The notes below the pieces were generated by a model that had not been told where the DNA came from, made no database searches, and saw only the letters and a program-made list of their open reading frames with translations. A DNA stretch of 64,000 nt from assembly GCA_004570955.1 (NCBI GenBank), contig SPPL01000006.1, positions 47,597-111,596 of the forward strand, written 5' to 3'. This document shows, piece after piece, positions 25,285-34,381 of the stretch; positions within the stretch are counted from its first letter, which is position 1, and each line of letters opens with the position of its first letter. The position numbers and the translations under genes are program-made. The DNA comes from Jeotgalicoccus nanhaiensis (GTDB lineage Bacteria; Bacillota; Bacilli; Staphylococcales; Salinicoccaceae).

Positions 25285-25809
25285 ATGATTATGCCGGTAT
25301 GGCTGATGTGGTTAATTCCGCCTGTTGTTTTTATGATAATACCATTAAAAATGCTGATCGACTGGTTTGCGATTTATTTACCGCTCGATAAAAAATATAA
25401 ACGCAAGGAAATTACTGTTAAGGCTTCTTGGAAAATCTGGCTGACTGATATCGGTCTGAATCTTGCTGCTGTTGGAATTATGTATGCGGCGCTGTTTATC
25501 GACCCGCTGTTCAGAAGCAACCCCGCTTCATTCGACGATGTAAAAGAAATCAGCAATGCTACTCCTGACTGGATTGTCGCTTTTTTCGAAGGCGTTATTG
25601 CAAACCCCTTCAACAGTATTTACAGCATGATTTTTGTACTCCTTGTATTCATTATCATAATTTTTATCCAGTTTAAAATCACACAAAAAATCTATGCTAA
25701 ATTCGGTCTCGAAGATAAACAAATCAGCAGATCGAGTATTATCTCAACACTATTAATGGCACCATGGATTATTATTATCCCAACATCATTATTCTCATCT
25801 ATTATTTAA
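25285..25809 (+). CDS. Membrane protein of unknown function
   Basis: A 174-residue protein with four predicted membrane segments (about residues 4-28, 48-70, 108-132 and 150-172) and a polar loop after the first. The ATG follows AAAGAGG. I recognise no family. It is monocistronic, between the luxS terminator and a bidirectional terminator. Confidence 0.75.
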   Translation: MIMPVWLMWLIPPVVFMIIPLKMLIDWFAIYLPLDKKYKRKEITVKASWKIWLTDIGLNLAAVGIMYAALFIDPLFRSNPASFDDVKEISNATPDWIVAFFEGVIANPFNSIYSMIFVLLVFIIIIFIQFKITQKIYAKFGLEDKQISRSSIISTLLMAPWIIIIPTSLFSSII

Positions 25810-25812
25810 GAA

Positions 25813-25848
25813 AAAAGTCACTGGCGGCTGTATCCGTCAGTGACTTTT
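25813..25848. terminator. Bidirectional terminator
   Basis: Arms AAAAGTCACTG / CAGTGACTTTT with a 14-base loop, between the membrane-protein gene and the convergent ribokinase gene. Confidence 0.88.
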
Positions 25849-25919
25849 ATTATTATTATGAAAATCATCTTTTATATATGACAAATCTCCAAACACTCTC
25901 ATGCGCATAATAATTATTT

Positions 25920-26804
25920 TTAACTCTGCATTCTTCCGAGCACCTGCTCAGTTGTCGGCATCGCGTGCTGCGCACCGAATTTTTCTACACTGATTGATGC
26001 TGCAGTGTTGGCGAAATGACAGCTTTCCTGCAGGCTTTTACCCTGTGCAATATAACTGACAAAGGCGCCGTTAAAGCAATCTCCTGCACCTGTCGTATCG
26101 ACAACTTCCGCTTTCATGGTCGGCACGTCGACGCGGAAGGCATCGACTGAATAATAACAGCCTTTGCTGCCGCTCGTAACGACAAATTTATCGACGTGGT
26201 CTTTTAAAATTTCAGGATGTGCTGCTGCCAGCTGTGTCAATTCAATCTGATTCGGCGTAATATATGTACTGTAATTTATAATATTATCCGTCAGCTTTTG
26301 TGCCGGCGCCGGGTTAACAACTAAATCAATATTATTCTCTCCGCACACCTGTGCAACATAATCCACTGTGTCCATCGGAATTTCAAGCTGGGTGACGACG
26401 ACATCGCTTTCTAAAATTGCCTGACGGTGTTTATCGATTACATCTGTTGTAACATGTGCATTCGCGCCCGGTACAACGATAATTGTATTATCCAGCGGGT
26501 TTACGGTAATCATGGCAATACCGCTCTCCACCTCATCAATCATCTCAATATTACCGACGTTGACACCTTCTTTTCTCAGACTTTCAATCATTTCAATCCC
26601 GAACGCATCGTTGCCCACTCTGCCGATAAACGTCACATCGCAGCCGAGTCTCGCTGCTGCAACGGCCTGGTTCGCACCTTTGCCGCCGCACAGTGTCGTG
26701 AACTTTTCACCAGTCAGTGTTTCGCCGATTGACGGGTGACGTTCTGCCGTAACGACCAAATCCATATTTAAACTGCCTACAATTGTTACCTTAGGCTTGC
26801 TCAT
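25920..26804 (-). CDS. rbsK: Ribokinase
   Basis: A 294-residue PfkB-family sugar kinase. The N-terminal motif GGKGANQAVAAARLG and the C-terminal anion-hole motif DTTGAGDCFNGAF with catalytic Asp are typical of ribokinase; it phosphorylates ribose at O5. The ATG at 26804 is 8 bases after GGAGG; a TTG five codons earlier overlaps that site. It follows two nucleoside hydrolase genes and would phosphorylate the ribose they release. No ribose transporter gene is nearby. Confidence 0.93.
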   Translation of the reverse strand: MSKPKVTIVGSLNMDLVVTAERHPSIGETLTGEKFTTLCGGKGANQAVAAARLGCDVTFIGRVGNDAFGIEMIESLRKEGVNVGNIEMIDEVESGIAMITVNPLDNTIIVVPGANAHVTTDVIDKHRQAILESDVVVTQLEIPMDTVDYVAQVCGENNIDLVVNPAPAQKLTDNIINYSTYITPNQIELTQLAAAHPEILKDHVDKFVVTSGSKGCYYSVDAFRVDVPTMKAEVVDTTGAGDCFNGAFVSYIAQGKSLQESCHFANTAASISVEKFGAQHAMPTTEQVLGRMQS

Positions 26805-26825
26805 CTGTTCTACCTCCAAGAATTA

Positions 26826-27761
26826 CTATAGACTGCCGAGTTTAGCCTGCAGTATATTTTGAAATGCTGTTAAATCGATATCGTTAACAAGTGTCACATT
26901 ACGCCCCGCTTCAGGTGCAGTCTTCCGCACATCGCATACAGTCATACCCCGGTTGATATCATCTGTACAATCTACGTCTACACTGACCTGCATTCCTTTA
27001 AATATTTCAGGATTAGTCAGATAAATAACCGCAACTGCATCATGAATATGCACAAGTTCACTGTTAATATATGCAGGAGAATCAAAGTAAAATTTCAGCA
27101 TTTCGCCGAATGCTTTCTGCACCTCTCCTTCGCTGTTAAACAGTGATTCGACCTGCTTGCGGTCGAGCCCGCTCTTATGGGTCACGTCAAGTCCGCACAT
27201 TACAATCGGCAGGTCTGAATCAAAGACGATTTTCGCAGCCTCAGGATCTCCCCATATATTGAATTCCGCTGTCGGGGTTCTGTTGCCAAAGGTGCCGCCG
27301 CCCATTAAGACAATTTCTTCAATGCGTTCCGCTGTTTCAGGAAAGACTTTTAAAAGCAGTGCAATATTTGTCAGCGGACCGACAGGAACCAGCGTCATCT
27401 TTTCACCTTCAGGAAGATTCATAATATAATCTCTGATAAGCTGGAATGAATTGCCCGGCTCAGCCTGCTTCGAAGTTTTCGGCAGTACAGTATTGCCGAG
27501 TCCTGTCTCACCGTGGACGTGTCCCGCATCTTCTTTCTGTCTTGTCAGAGGTCCTTCCGCTCCTTTAACGACAGGTACATCCAAATCGAGAAAAGCGCTC
27601 AGTGCAAGCGCATTGTTCGTGACGCGCTCTATCGTCTGATTTCCCGCCACCGTGGAAATCCCGTGGATATTTAATGCATCCCTGCTTGCGGCTGCCGCAG
27701 CGAGTGCTATTGCATCATCAATCCCCGGGTCGCAGTCAATCCATATATTCTTCTTACTCAT
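26826..27761 (-). CDS. Inosine/uridine-preferring nucleoside hydrolase (second)
   Basis: A 311-residue IUNH-family enzyme that cleaves ribonucleosides to base and ribose. The calcium-binding DCDPGIDDAIAL is near the N-terminus; MGGGTFGNRTPTAEFNIWGDPEA and the active-site His in HIHDAVAV follow. The ATG at 27761 is inside the end of the upstream paralogue (8-base overlap), with GGAGG before it. Base preference cannot be read from sequence. Confidence 0.92.
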   Translation of the reverse strand: MSKKNIWIDCDPGIDDAIALAAAAASRDALNIHGISTVAGNQTIERVTNNALALSAFLDLDVPVVKGAEGPLTRQKEDAGHVHGETGLGNTVLPKTSKQAEPGNSFQLIRDYIMNLPEGEKMTLVPVGPLTNIALLLKVFPETAERIEEIVLMGGGTFGNRTPTAEFNIWGDPEAAKIVFDSDLPIVMCGLDVTHKSGLDRKQVESLFNSEGEVQKAFGEMLKFYFDSPAYINSELVHIHDAVAVIYLTNPEIFKGMQVSVDVDCTDDINRGMTVCDVRKTAPEAGRNVTLVNDIDLTAFQNILQAKLGSL

Positions 27762-28698
27762 CAGCCTGTCCTCCGTCAAATGATTTCAAAATTTCTTCAA
27801 ACAGTGTCCAAAACGCTTCTGTGTCCACCCCGAAGGCAACATTAGTGTTCGGCTCTCTGCCTGTTACACTCAGCGTATCGATTACTGTCATACCGTATGA
27901 ATATTCACCTTTTGTCTCAACAGTTACATTTAAGTATTCTGTCTTAAACAATTCCGGTTTTAAAAGATACATCGTCGTGCACGCATCATGAATCGGACCG
28001 CCGTTAAAGCCGAAATGATTTTTATACGTCTCGCCGAAAAAGATCAGCAGCTCTTTAACGAACACAGCAATCTTATTATCGATTTTACCGACACGCTCTA
28101 TAATATCTTCAGTCGCAATAACCTGATGTGTCACATCAAGACCGAACATTGTCACAGGTACACTGCTGTCGTAAACAACTTTCGCTGCTTCCGCATCGAC
28201 AAAAATATTAAATTCCGCTGCCGGTGTCCAGTTGCCGAAAGTGCCGCCGCCCATTAAAACAATTTCATCAATATTTTCAATGATTCTCGGTTCTTTGATT
28301 AAGGCCATAGCAATATTCGTGAGCGGTCCTGTTGGAACGAGCGTGACCTGCTCAGATGAATTCATCACCTGTTCAATAATAAAATCAACCGCATGTCCTT
28401 CTGTCACCTCTATTTGAGGTTCTGGAAGCTCCGGGCCGTCCATGCCGGTTTCCCCATGAATTTCAGGTGCAATTTCACTCGCCTTTACGAGCGGTCTTCT
28501 CGCACCCTGGACAACCGGTATATCCAGCTCCAGCAGTTCGCAGATTTTTAATGTATTAATTGTATTTTTTTCGACTTCGACGTTGCCTGCCACAGTCGTA
28601 ATTCCTAAAATATTTAAATCGCTGACACTAGACGCCGCGATAATTATCGATATTGCGTCATCATGCCCCGGATCACAGTCTAAAATAACATTTCTCAT
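27754..28698 (-). CDS. Inosine/uridine-preferring nucleoside hydrolase (first)
   Basis: A 314-residue IUNH paralogue with DCDPGHDDAISI, MGGGTFGNWTPAAEFNIFVDAEA and PIHDACTT. The ATG at 28698 follows TTGGAGTG. It is the first gene of a hydrolase-hydrolase-ribokinase operon, so the ribose released should become ribose 5-phosphate. The two hydrolases differ throughout, suggesting different nucleoside preferences and not a recent duplication. Confidence 0.92.
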   Translation of the reverse strand: MRNVILDCDPGHDDAISIIIAASSVSDLNILGITTVAGNVEVEKNTINTLKICELLELDIPVVQGARRPLVKASEIAPEIHGETGMDGPELPEPQIEVTEGHAVDFIIEQVMNSSEQVTLVPTGPLTNIAMALIKEPRIIENIDEIVLMGGGTFGNWTPAAEFNIFVDAEAAKVVYDSSVPVTMFGLDVTHQVIATEDIIERVGKIDNKIAVFVKELLIFFGETYKNHFGFNGGPIHDACTTMYLLKPELFKTEYLNVTVETKGEYSYGMTVIDTLSVTGREPNTNVAFGVDTEAFWTLFEEILKSFDGGQADE

Positions 28699-28771
28699 CA
28701 GTAAACACTCCAATTCGTAGTCTTAAAACAATTATCTCATGTGCCGCCTGAATTTTACAGACAGACCCTGA

Positions 28772-29266
28772 TTATATTTGTCGCCTCATTCTTAAAGACA
28801 CCTGCACTTCACCATCTGCGCTTTTTGTTTCTTTCAGTGACTGGCAGACAAATCCCCGCGCTTTATAGAACGGCAGACCAAGTTCATTATCTTGCTGCAC
28901 CGATACCCATTGTTCATCGGCACCTTTACGCTTTTGATGCCGCGTCAATTCATATAATAAAGTCTTGCCGATTCCATGATACCTGTATTTATCGTCAATA
29001 TAAAATACATATACTTCCGCAGTTTTAGCACCTGTCATTCCGCCGCCTATTACTCCTCTGATAATACCGTCTTTTTCAGCCACATAGGAATAGCTGCCTT
29101 TTTTAATATCTGCTGTAACTTTATCAGGATTGTACCAGTAATTCACTGTCTGCTGCTGAAACGTACTGCTCAACTTCCCTTCAACAGTCTGTCGCCAGCC
29201 CGTGCTGCAAATATCTGCTATACGCTCAGCATCTTCCGGTTCCGGTTTTCTGATTACAAGGGCCAT
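28772..29266 (-). CDS. GNAT-family N-acetyltransferase
   Basis: A 164-residue GNAT protein starting MALVIRKPEPEDAERIADIC. The acetyl-CoA loop is YHGIGKTLLYEL, and the C-terminal LPFYKARGFVCQ motif is typical. AGGAGGTG precedes the ATG. The substrate is unknown. It starts 15 bases after the response-regulator gene and may be co-transcribed with that two-component system. Confidence 0.87.
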   Translation of the reverse strand: MALVIRKPEPEDAERIADICSTGWRQTVEGKLSSTFQQQTVNYWYNPDKVTADIKKGSYSYVAEKDGIIRGVIGGGMTGAKTAEVYVFYIDDKYRYHGIGKTLLYELTRHQKRKGADEQWVSVQQDNELGLPFYKARGFVCQSLKETKSADGEVQVSLRMRRQI

Positions 29267-29281
29267 CCCGCCACCTCCTGA

Positions 29282-29881
29282 TTAATTTTTATAGTAATAA
29301 ACGGCAAGCTGCGTCCGGTCCCGTAAATCCAGCTTCGTCAGCATCTGGGAAATATAATTTCTGACTGTTCCTTCACTCAAATAAAGCGCCTCGGCAATTT
29401 CTTTATTATTGAAGCCTTCTGCCACCAGTTCAATAATGTCCTGCTCTCTTGTCGACAGGTCCGTAAAGTCCTTATGTGCAGACTGCGCCGACATACTTTT
29501 TACAATATTGCTGTCGAAGACCATATTTCCTGACAGTACCGCTTCAATAGCCGGAATAATACCTGACAAATTATCTTTCAATAAATATCCTTTGCAGCCT
29601 ATGTTCAGTGCTTCATGAATGTATTCATCATCTTTAAAGGTTGTAATAAGAAGGATTTTCGCTTCGGAATCGGCAGCCAGTATTTCTCTGCTCGCTTCAA
29701 GTCCCGACTTCTCCCGCATTCTGATATCCGTCATTAACAAATCCGGACGATGTTCGCTGTACAGTTTTACTGCATCAAAACCGCTTGTGCCCTCCGCCGC
29801 AACTTCATAATCGGAATTTTCCACTATTGTCGTCAGCGCAGACACTACGAGCGGGTCATCATCTACTATAACTATTTTCAT
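29282..29881 (-). CDS. NarL/LuxR-family response regulator, LnrK-like
   Basis: A 199-residue response regulator: receiver domain with acidic pair VDDDP and phospho-acceptor D52 in LLMTDIR, and a C-terminal LuxR-type helix-turn-helix (LSTREQDIIELVAEGFNNKEIAEALYLSEGTV split by its turn). The ATG at 29881 follows AGGAGGGG; a longer frame upstream is inside the kinase gene. It overlaps the kinase gene by 23 bases. By context it should control the divergent ABC transporter, as LnrJK does for LnrLMN in Bacillus subtilis. Confidence 0.9.
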   Translation of the reverse strand: MKIVIVDDDPLVVSALTTIVENSDYEVAAEGTSGFDAVKLYSEHRPDLLMTDIRMREKSGLEASREILAADSEAKILLITTFKDDEYIHEALNIGCKGYLLKDNLSGIIPAIEAVLSGNMVFDSNIVKSMSAQSAHKDFTDLSTREQDIIELVAEGFNNKEIAEALYLSEGTVRNYISQMLTKLDLRDRTQLAVYYYKN

Positions 29882-30920
29882 TTTCCAGCCCCTCCTTGTA
29901 AAATATTGCGTGCACGATAAACCCCTCGTCTTTAAACACATTCAGAACACCGCCGTATTTCTGCACTGTTTCAGTCATCGACTGAAGACCCATCCCTTTT
30001 TTGAAATAGCCTTCAGTACTCCCGTCATCTTTCACCGTCAGTGCTAAAAATTTAGGGTGTTCTTTAATAACAATTTTAAATGCTCCGGCATTTGAATGCT
30101 TTCTAATATTCGTCAGCGCTTCTCTTACGAGGGACAGCATGTCTATTTTCTGTTCGTGCGTCAGCGTGAGCTTTACATCATAGATAAGCTCTCCTTTATA
30201 ATTTTCCATTTCTGCCAGATAACTTTCGATTCTTGCTTCAAGCTCGATTGAAGTGTCATATAGGTTATGAATGCTGTTACGAACATCGTCCATGCCCATT
30301 TTTAATCTTTCCTGCAGCTGCTTTAAAGATTTTCTTAATTTATTCTCATCTTTGACATACTGCAGCGATTCAATCAGCAGAATGCTGCTCGACAAAGAAT
30401 GACCAAGTGCATCGTGCATATCACGGGCAATACGATTTCTCTCGTTCAGTCCCGCCATATAAATATCTTTCTCGTGGGCTTTCATCAGTTCATTGTGCTG
30501 GGCTTTTAAACGCATATTATCTTCGGTCAGCCGGTCGCGCATTTTTCTGTTCAGTTCTTTTGCTGCTGACAATTCCAGTGACAGCGCAGTCAGATAAAAT
30601 ATTAAGACACTTAAAATCAGCAGCCCCCATTGCTGAAAAATTAAAATCGGAATCAGTGCAAGTATTCCGTACCTGCCGTATTCAGCAAATATTATATGAG
30701 AAATGAGCGGCAGGAAGTACAGATAATTTATATCCAGGAACAAAAGAAAGCCAAAAAACACAATCATTATAAAAAGCATATACTTTCTATTGATTACATC
30801 GATACTGAACGCTGCGATAAAAGATATCAGTATTACTGTGATTTGTGCTTCATCCGAAGTCAGCAGATAGTATGCCGCAAGTGTTATAAAGATCATAATC
30901 TTTTCATATATTTTTGACAT
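29859..30920 (-). CDS. DesK-type sensor histidine kinase, LnrJ-like
   Basis: A 353-residue membrane kinase: about five to six N-terminal helices (residues 8-115) with almost no extracellular loop, a short coiled coil, a HisKA_3 dimerisation domain with H169 in RDMHDALGHS, and a C-terminal ATPase domain with N-box LTNIRKHSN and a GMGLQSM G-box. An intramembrane-sensing kinase of this type usually monitors membrane stress or lipid-active drugs. GAGGTG precedes the ATG. Confidence 0.9.
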   Translation of the reverse strand: MSKIYEKIMIFITLAAYYLLTSDEAQITVILISFIAAFSIDVINRKYMLFIMIVFFGFLLFLDINYLYFLPLISHIIFAEYGRYGILALIPILIFQQWGLLILSVLIFYLTALSLELSAAKELNRKMRDRLTEDNMRLKAQHNELMKAHEKDIYMAGLNERNRIARDMHDALGHSLSSSILLIESLQYVKDENKLRKSLKQLQERLKMGMDDVRNSIHNLYDTSIELEARIESYLAEMENYKGELIYDVKLTLTHEQKIDMLSLVREALTNIRKHSNAGAFKIVIKEHPKFLALTVKDDGSTEGYFKKGMGLQSMTETVQKYGGVLNVFKDEGFIVHAIFYKEGLENENSYSR

Positions 30921-30937
30921 CGCTTCACCTCACAATA

Positions 30938-30949
30938 TGACAATTGTCA
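30938..30949. promoter_or_regulatory. Perfect 12-bp palindrome between kinase and ABC genes
   Basis: TGACAATTGTCA lies 18 bases from the kinase start codon and 86 from the ABC ATPase start. Its position in the shared divergent control region makes it a candidate site for the response regulator. No binding data support this. Confidence 0.4.
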
Positions 30950-31034
30950 CTGCAGTTTATGACTCGGGACACTAACGGTGCATTTATTTATATTATAAAC
31001 TTAAATTAACCAATATAGTACAGGAGGCAATAAT

Positions 31035-31964
31035 ATGATTGCAATGGACAAAGTAGTGAAAAGATATAAAGATGTTATTGCACTTGATCACTTCTCTTTT
31101 CAGGCAGGAGAGAATGAAATTATCGGCCTGCTCGGCCCGAACGGCTGCGGCAAGACGACAGCCATTAACTGTATGCTTTCCTTACTGAAGTTTGATCAGG
31201 GCACGATTGAATTATTCGGCGAACCCGTTAATCCAAATAACAATAAAATTAAACGCCGGATTGGTATTGTGCCACAAGAGCTCGCTATTTTTGATAAGCT
31301 GAACGTCGTTGAAAATATTGATTTCTACTGCGGACTTTACGTGACAAATAAAGCGGAGCGGAAACAGTTTGTAGATGAAGCCATCTCTTTTGTCGGACTC
31401 GAAAAATACAAAAAATTTCTACCGAAGCAGCTTAGCGGCGGACTTAAAAGAAGATTGAATATCGCCTGCGGCATCGCGCATAAGCCGGAAATTTTATTTC
31501 TCGATGAACCGACCGTCGCGGTCGATGCACAGAGCAGAAACTTTATTCTTGAAGGCGTTAAAAAAATGAAAGCGCAGGGAACTACTGTCATTTACACCAC
31601 CCACTACCTGGAAGAAGCTGAAAATTTGTGCGACTCCTTCGTTATTATGGATAACGGCCGCAATGTTGCGAACGGTACACTCGATGAACTTCAAAAATCA
31701 ATTTCAACCACAGAAAGTATTACAGTTAAATTTATTTCCGGCAACGACACACTTTCAAGCCTCCTGAAACAAATTCCTCACGTCAATCAGGTCATCAAAA
31801 CCGGAGATAAGTACAACATTCAATTCGATAAGCATTACAACAATTTAGCTAATCTGATTCGCTTTATCGAAGATAACTCTCTGACTTATACAGAAATCGC
31901 AAGTGAACAGCCGTCGCTGAGCAGTATCTTTTTAGAACTGACAGGCAAGGAGCTGAGGGACTGA
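31035..31964 (+). CDS. ABC transporter ATPase, LnrL-like
   Basis: A 309-residue ABC-2-type ATPase: Walker A GPNGCGKTT, Q-loop VPQELAIF, signature LSGGLKRR, Walker B ILFLDEPTVAVD, H-loop TTHYLEEAE, and a 90-residue C-terminal extension typical of drug exporters. AGGAGG precedes the ATG. It overlaps the next gene by one base (TGATG). With two ABC-2 permeases and the divergent kinase/regulator pair it matches the linearmycin-resistance type system. Confidence 0.92.
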   Translation: MIAMDKVVKRYKDVIALDHFSFQAGENEIIGLLGPNGCGKTTAINCMLSLLKFDQGTIELFGEPVNPNNNKIKRRIGIVPQELAIFDKLNVVENIDFYCGLYVTNKAERKQFVDEAISFVGLEKYKKFLPKQLSGGLKRRLNIACGIAHKPEILFLDEPTVAVDAQSRNFILEGVKKMKAQGTTVIYTTHYLEEAENLCDSFVIMDNGRNVANGTLDELQKSISTTESITVKFISGNDTLSSLLKQIPHVNQVIKTGDKYNIQFDKHYNNLANLIRFIEDNSLTYTEIASEQPSLSSIFLELTGKELRD

Positions 31965-33016
31965 TGAACTTTCTGCGTCTCACTTATTATTTACTCATAA
32001 TTAACTTTAAAGATTTTGGATTTCTCTTTTGGACAATCGGCTATCCTCTCGTTTTAGTTACGATATTTATGGCGACAACGTCAAATATTGGCGGAGAAGA
32101 TATGTCAGATATAGACGTTGCTGTTACCGAAGATAATGAATACAGCACAGTGCTTCAGGAGATAGACTTTATCAACGTTCATGAAATGTCAGACAGTACC
32201 GCAAGAGATGAACTTTCTGAAGAAAATATTACAGGATATATTACGGAAGACGGCAGCCTGATTGTTCAAAACAGCGGTTTTCAGCAGTCCGTACTTGAGT
32301 CAGTGATGAACCAGATCCACCAGACTGCGGCACTTGGAATATCTCCTGAAAACTTTAATTTTGAGGCTGATTTTATTCAGACTGAAGACATGGAAACAGA
32401 ACCGCAGGTTGTTATGTACTATTCAACCATTGCCATGGTTTCTCTCTACACCATATTTACGAGCATGGAGCTCATTTCATCAATGCGTCCGAACTTAAGC
32501 ACGATGGGAGCAAGATTCTCTGCCAGCCCCTTCAGCAAAGCAAAATATATACTCGCAAGTTCTGCAGCGGGTCTCACGCTCGGCTTATTTTCAAACGGTC
32601 TCTTAATCGGTTATTTAATGATTTTTAATGATTCTGTGCTGTTCAATCATCTGCTTCCCACGCTCGGCATTATACTTGCCGGCAATATTGCCGGACTTGG
32701 ACTCGGCTTTATAATCGGTTTAACTCCGCGGGTGAACATCAATGTAAAATCCATCGTTCCCGTCGTTTTTATCGTCGGGCTGGCTTTCCTGGCTGGCTTA
32801 ATGGGTCCAGGTTTAAGAACTGTAATTAACCGCGAGATGCCGTTCATTAATGAATTTAATCCGCTCGCACATATTACAGATACAATTTATCGGATAAATT
32901 TAATGGATAACTTCGACAGCTACTGGTCGACAATCGCCTTCTTAACCGGTATTACAGTTGTCAGTTTTTTCATTACTTTGTTTGCATTAAGGAGGAAACA
33001 ATATGACTATCTTTAA
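31964..33016 (+). CDS. ABC-2 type permease, LnrM-like
   Basis: A 350-residue permease: one N-terminal helix (residues about 18-36), an extracytoplasmic domain of roughly 140 residues, and five to six C-terminal helices, the usual ABC-2 exporter layout. GLGFIIGLTPRVNINVKS in the last third and the FNPLAHITDTIYRIN segment are typical. It overlaps the next permease gene by 14 bases. Confidence 0.88.
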   Translation: MNFLRLTYYLLIINFKDFGFLFWTIGYPLVLVTIFMATTSNIGGEDMSDIDVAVTEDNEYSTVLQEIDFINVHEMSDSTARDELSEENITGYITEDGSLIVQNSGFQQSVLESVMNQIHQTAALGISPENFNFEADFIQTEDMETEPQVVMYYSTIAMVSLYTIFTSMELISSMRPNLSTMGARFSASPFSKAKYILASSAAGLTLGLFSNGLLIGYLMIFNDSVLFNHLLPTLGIILAGNIAGLGLGFIIGLTPRVNINVKSIVPVVFIVGLAFLAGLMGPGLRTVINREMPFINEFNPLAHITDTIYRINLMDNFDSYWSTIAFLTGITVVSFFITLFALRRKQYDYL

Positions 33017-34133
33017 AATAATACTCCTCCACTTCTGGAAGTTTAAATGGATGATTATACCGCTGGCACTGGTGTTTTTCCTGATTGCAGCAATGTTCAG
33101 TTCATTCGGCGGCACCGATACGTTTGAAAGCGAAAAGCTTGGCGTTACTGTGGTGGACGAATCTGAGTCCGGGTCTTCAAAAGCGCTGATTGAGTATTTA
33201 AACAGTTCGCATGATGTTGAAGTACTCGGCAAAACACCGCGTAATCATTTGGAAGAACAGGTTTTCCTCATGGAAATTCACGGGGCAGTAATCATCCCTG
33301 AGGATTTTGAAAGACATGTTAAAAATGGGGAACCAGCCGTTGAGATCATTACTGATGAACGCGCAGCATCCAGTGTCCAGCTGGACAGCGAAATTTCGAA
33401 ATTTCTGATTTTTGCAAACGCACAGTTTAACGAAGGAGGAGAACTCGACAGTGATAAGCTGCGGACAGCATTAACCGATACTGTAAATGTAGAGTTAAAT
33501 AACGATACAATGAATGCAGACGGAGAAAATTTTGAAAATGCTGCAGCCTATTCCAATTTCGCTGCCTACTGGCTAATGCTGTTCATTATGCTGTCAGTCG
33601 GTAATCTGATGTCTGAATACAATAAGCCCGAGCTGCAAAAACGAATCATTGCTGCACCGATATCATCCACATCAAGCGCAGTGCAAATATTGGGCGCACA
33701 GTCGCTGGTTGGTTTTTTCGCAGTACTCGTTATGTTTTTCGGACTTGTCGGACTGTATTATAACCGGTTAGACGGTATACCGCTCACTCACATTTTCGTT
33801 GCGCTCGTACTGATTATGGCCTTCACACTCGCTCTGCAGTATGCGATTAATGCGCTGACGACGAATCGTTTTATCGTGAACGGTCTTGCCAATCTCATTA
33901 CGCTCGGACTGGCATTTCTCTCCGGTATATTCATTCCTATCGAGTTGTTCGGTGACGGTGCAGAGCGTATCGCGGAATTCCTTCCACTGTATCACTACAC
34001 ACAAATCTATGCGTCACCGGATATTACCTGGAGTGAATCAGCACTGTCGATCGGCATTCTCTTACTGTATATACTCGCCTTTCTGATTATCGGTATTATC
34101 TTCAGCAATCAGCGTAAAAGTACACAATTATAA
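33003..34133 (+). CDS. ABC-2 type permease, LnrN-like
   Basis: A 376-residue paralogue of the preceding permease, with the same N-terminal helix, a large extracellular domain (about 40-180) and a C-terminal bundle including the ISSTSSAVQILGAQSLVG and IPIELFGDGAERIAEFLPLYH segments. With its neighbour it would form the membrane pore of an exporter for membrane-active compounds. The ribosome site AAGGAGG is inside the upstream gene. Confidence 0.88.
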   Translation: MTIFKIILLHFWKFKWMIIPLALVFFLIAAMFSSFGGTDTFESEKLGVTVVDESESGSSKALIEYLNSSHDVEVLGKTPRNHLEEQVFLMEIHGAVIIPEDFERHVKNGEPAVEIITDERAASSVQLDSEISKFLIFANAQFNEGGELDSDKLRTALTDTVNVELNNDTMNADGENFENAAAYSNFAAYWLMLFIMLSVGNLMSEYNKPELQKRIIAAPISSTSSAVQILGAQSLVGFFAVLVMFFGLVGLYYNRLDGIPLTHIFVALVLIMAFTLALQYAINALTTNRFIVNGLANLITLGLAFLSGIFIPIELFGDGAERIAEFLPLYHYTQIYASPDITWSESALSIGILLLYILAFLIIGIIFSNQRKSTQL

Positions 34134-34181
34134 TATTTAAATATATAATGGAAGAAAACAGCATTAAAGGTGGGTTAGTCT

Positions 34182-34334
34182 ATGAAAACAAAAACAGTTT
34201 CCGCTATGACGGAAAAAGGACTTGATAAGAAAATCGCAGAATTCTTTTACGAGAATCAGTACATTGAAGTAATCGACATTAAATTCAGCGTAGGCAGCGT
34301 GTTTGCAGTGCTAATCCTTTACAGGGATAAATAA
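34182..34334 (+). CDS. Small Cse60-like protein, 50 residues
   Basis: A 50-residue frame beginning MKTKTVSAMTEKGLDKKIAE and ending in FAVLILYRDK, with AAAGGTGGG 9 bases before the ATG. The pattern (short basic start, central helix, IEVIDIKFSV, then a hydrophobic LILY end) resembles the Cse60 sporulation-associated small-protein family, which also occurs in non-sporulating staphylococci. Its function is unknown. A perfect terminator follows 2 bases after the stop. Confidence 0.7.
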   Translation: MKTKTVSAMTEKGLDKKIAEFFYENQYIEVIDIKFSVGSVFAVLILYRDK

Positions 34335-34336
34335 AT

Positions 34337-34369
34337 AAAGATGGTTAAGGGGCTCCCTTAACCATCTTT
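34337..34369. terminator. Bidirectional terminator
   Basis: Perfect 15-bp arms AAAGATGGTTAAGGG / CCCTTAACCATCTTT around a 3-base loop, between the small gene and the convergent aldo/keto reductase gene. Confidence 0.92.
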
Positions 34370-34381
34370 TGTTTTTAGCTG

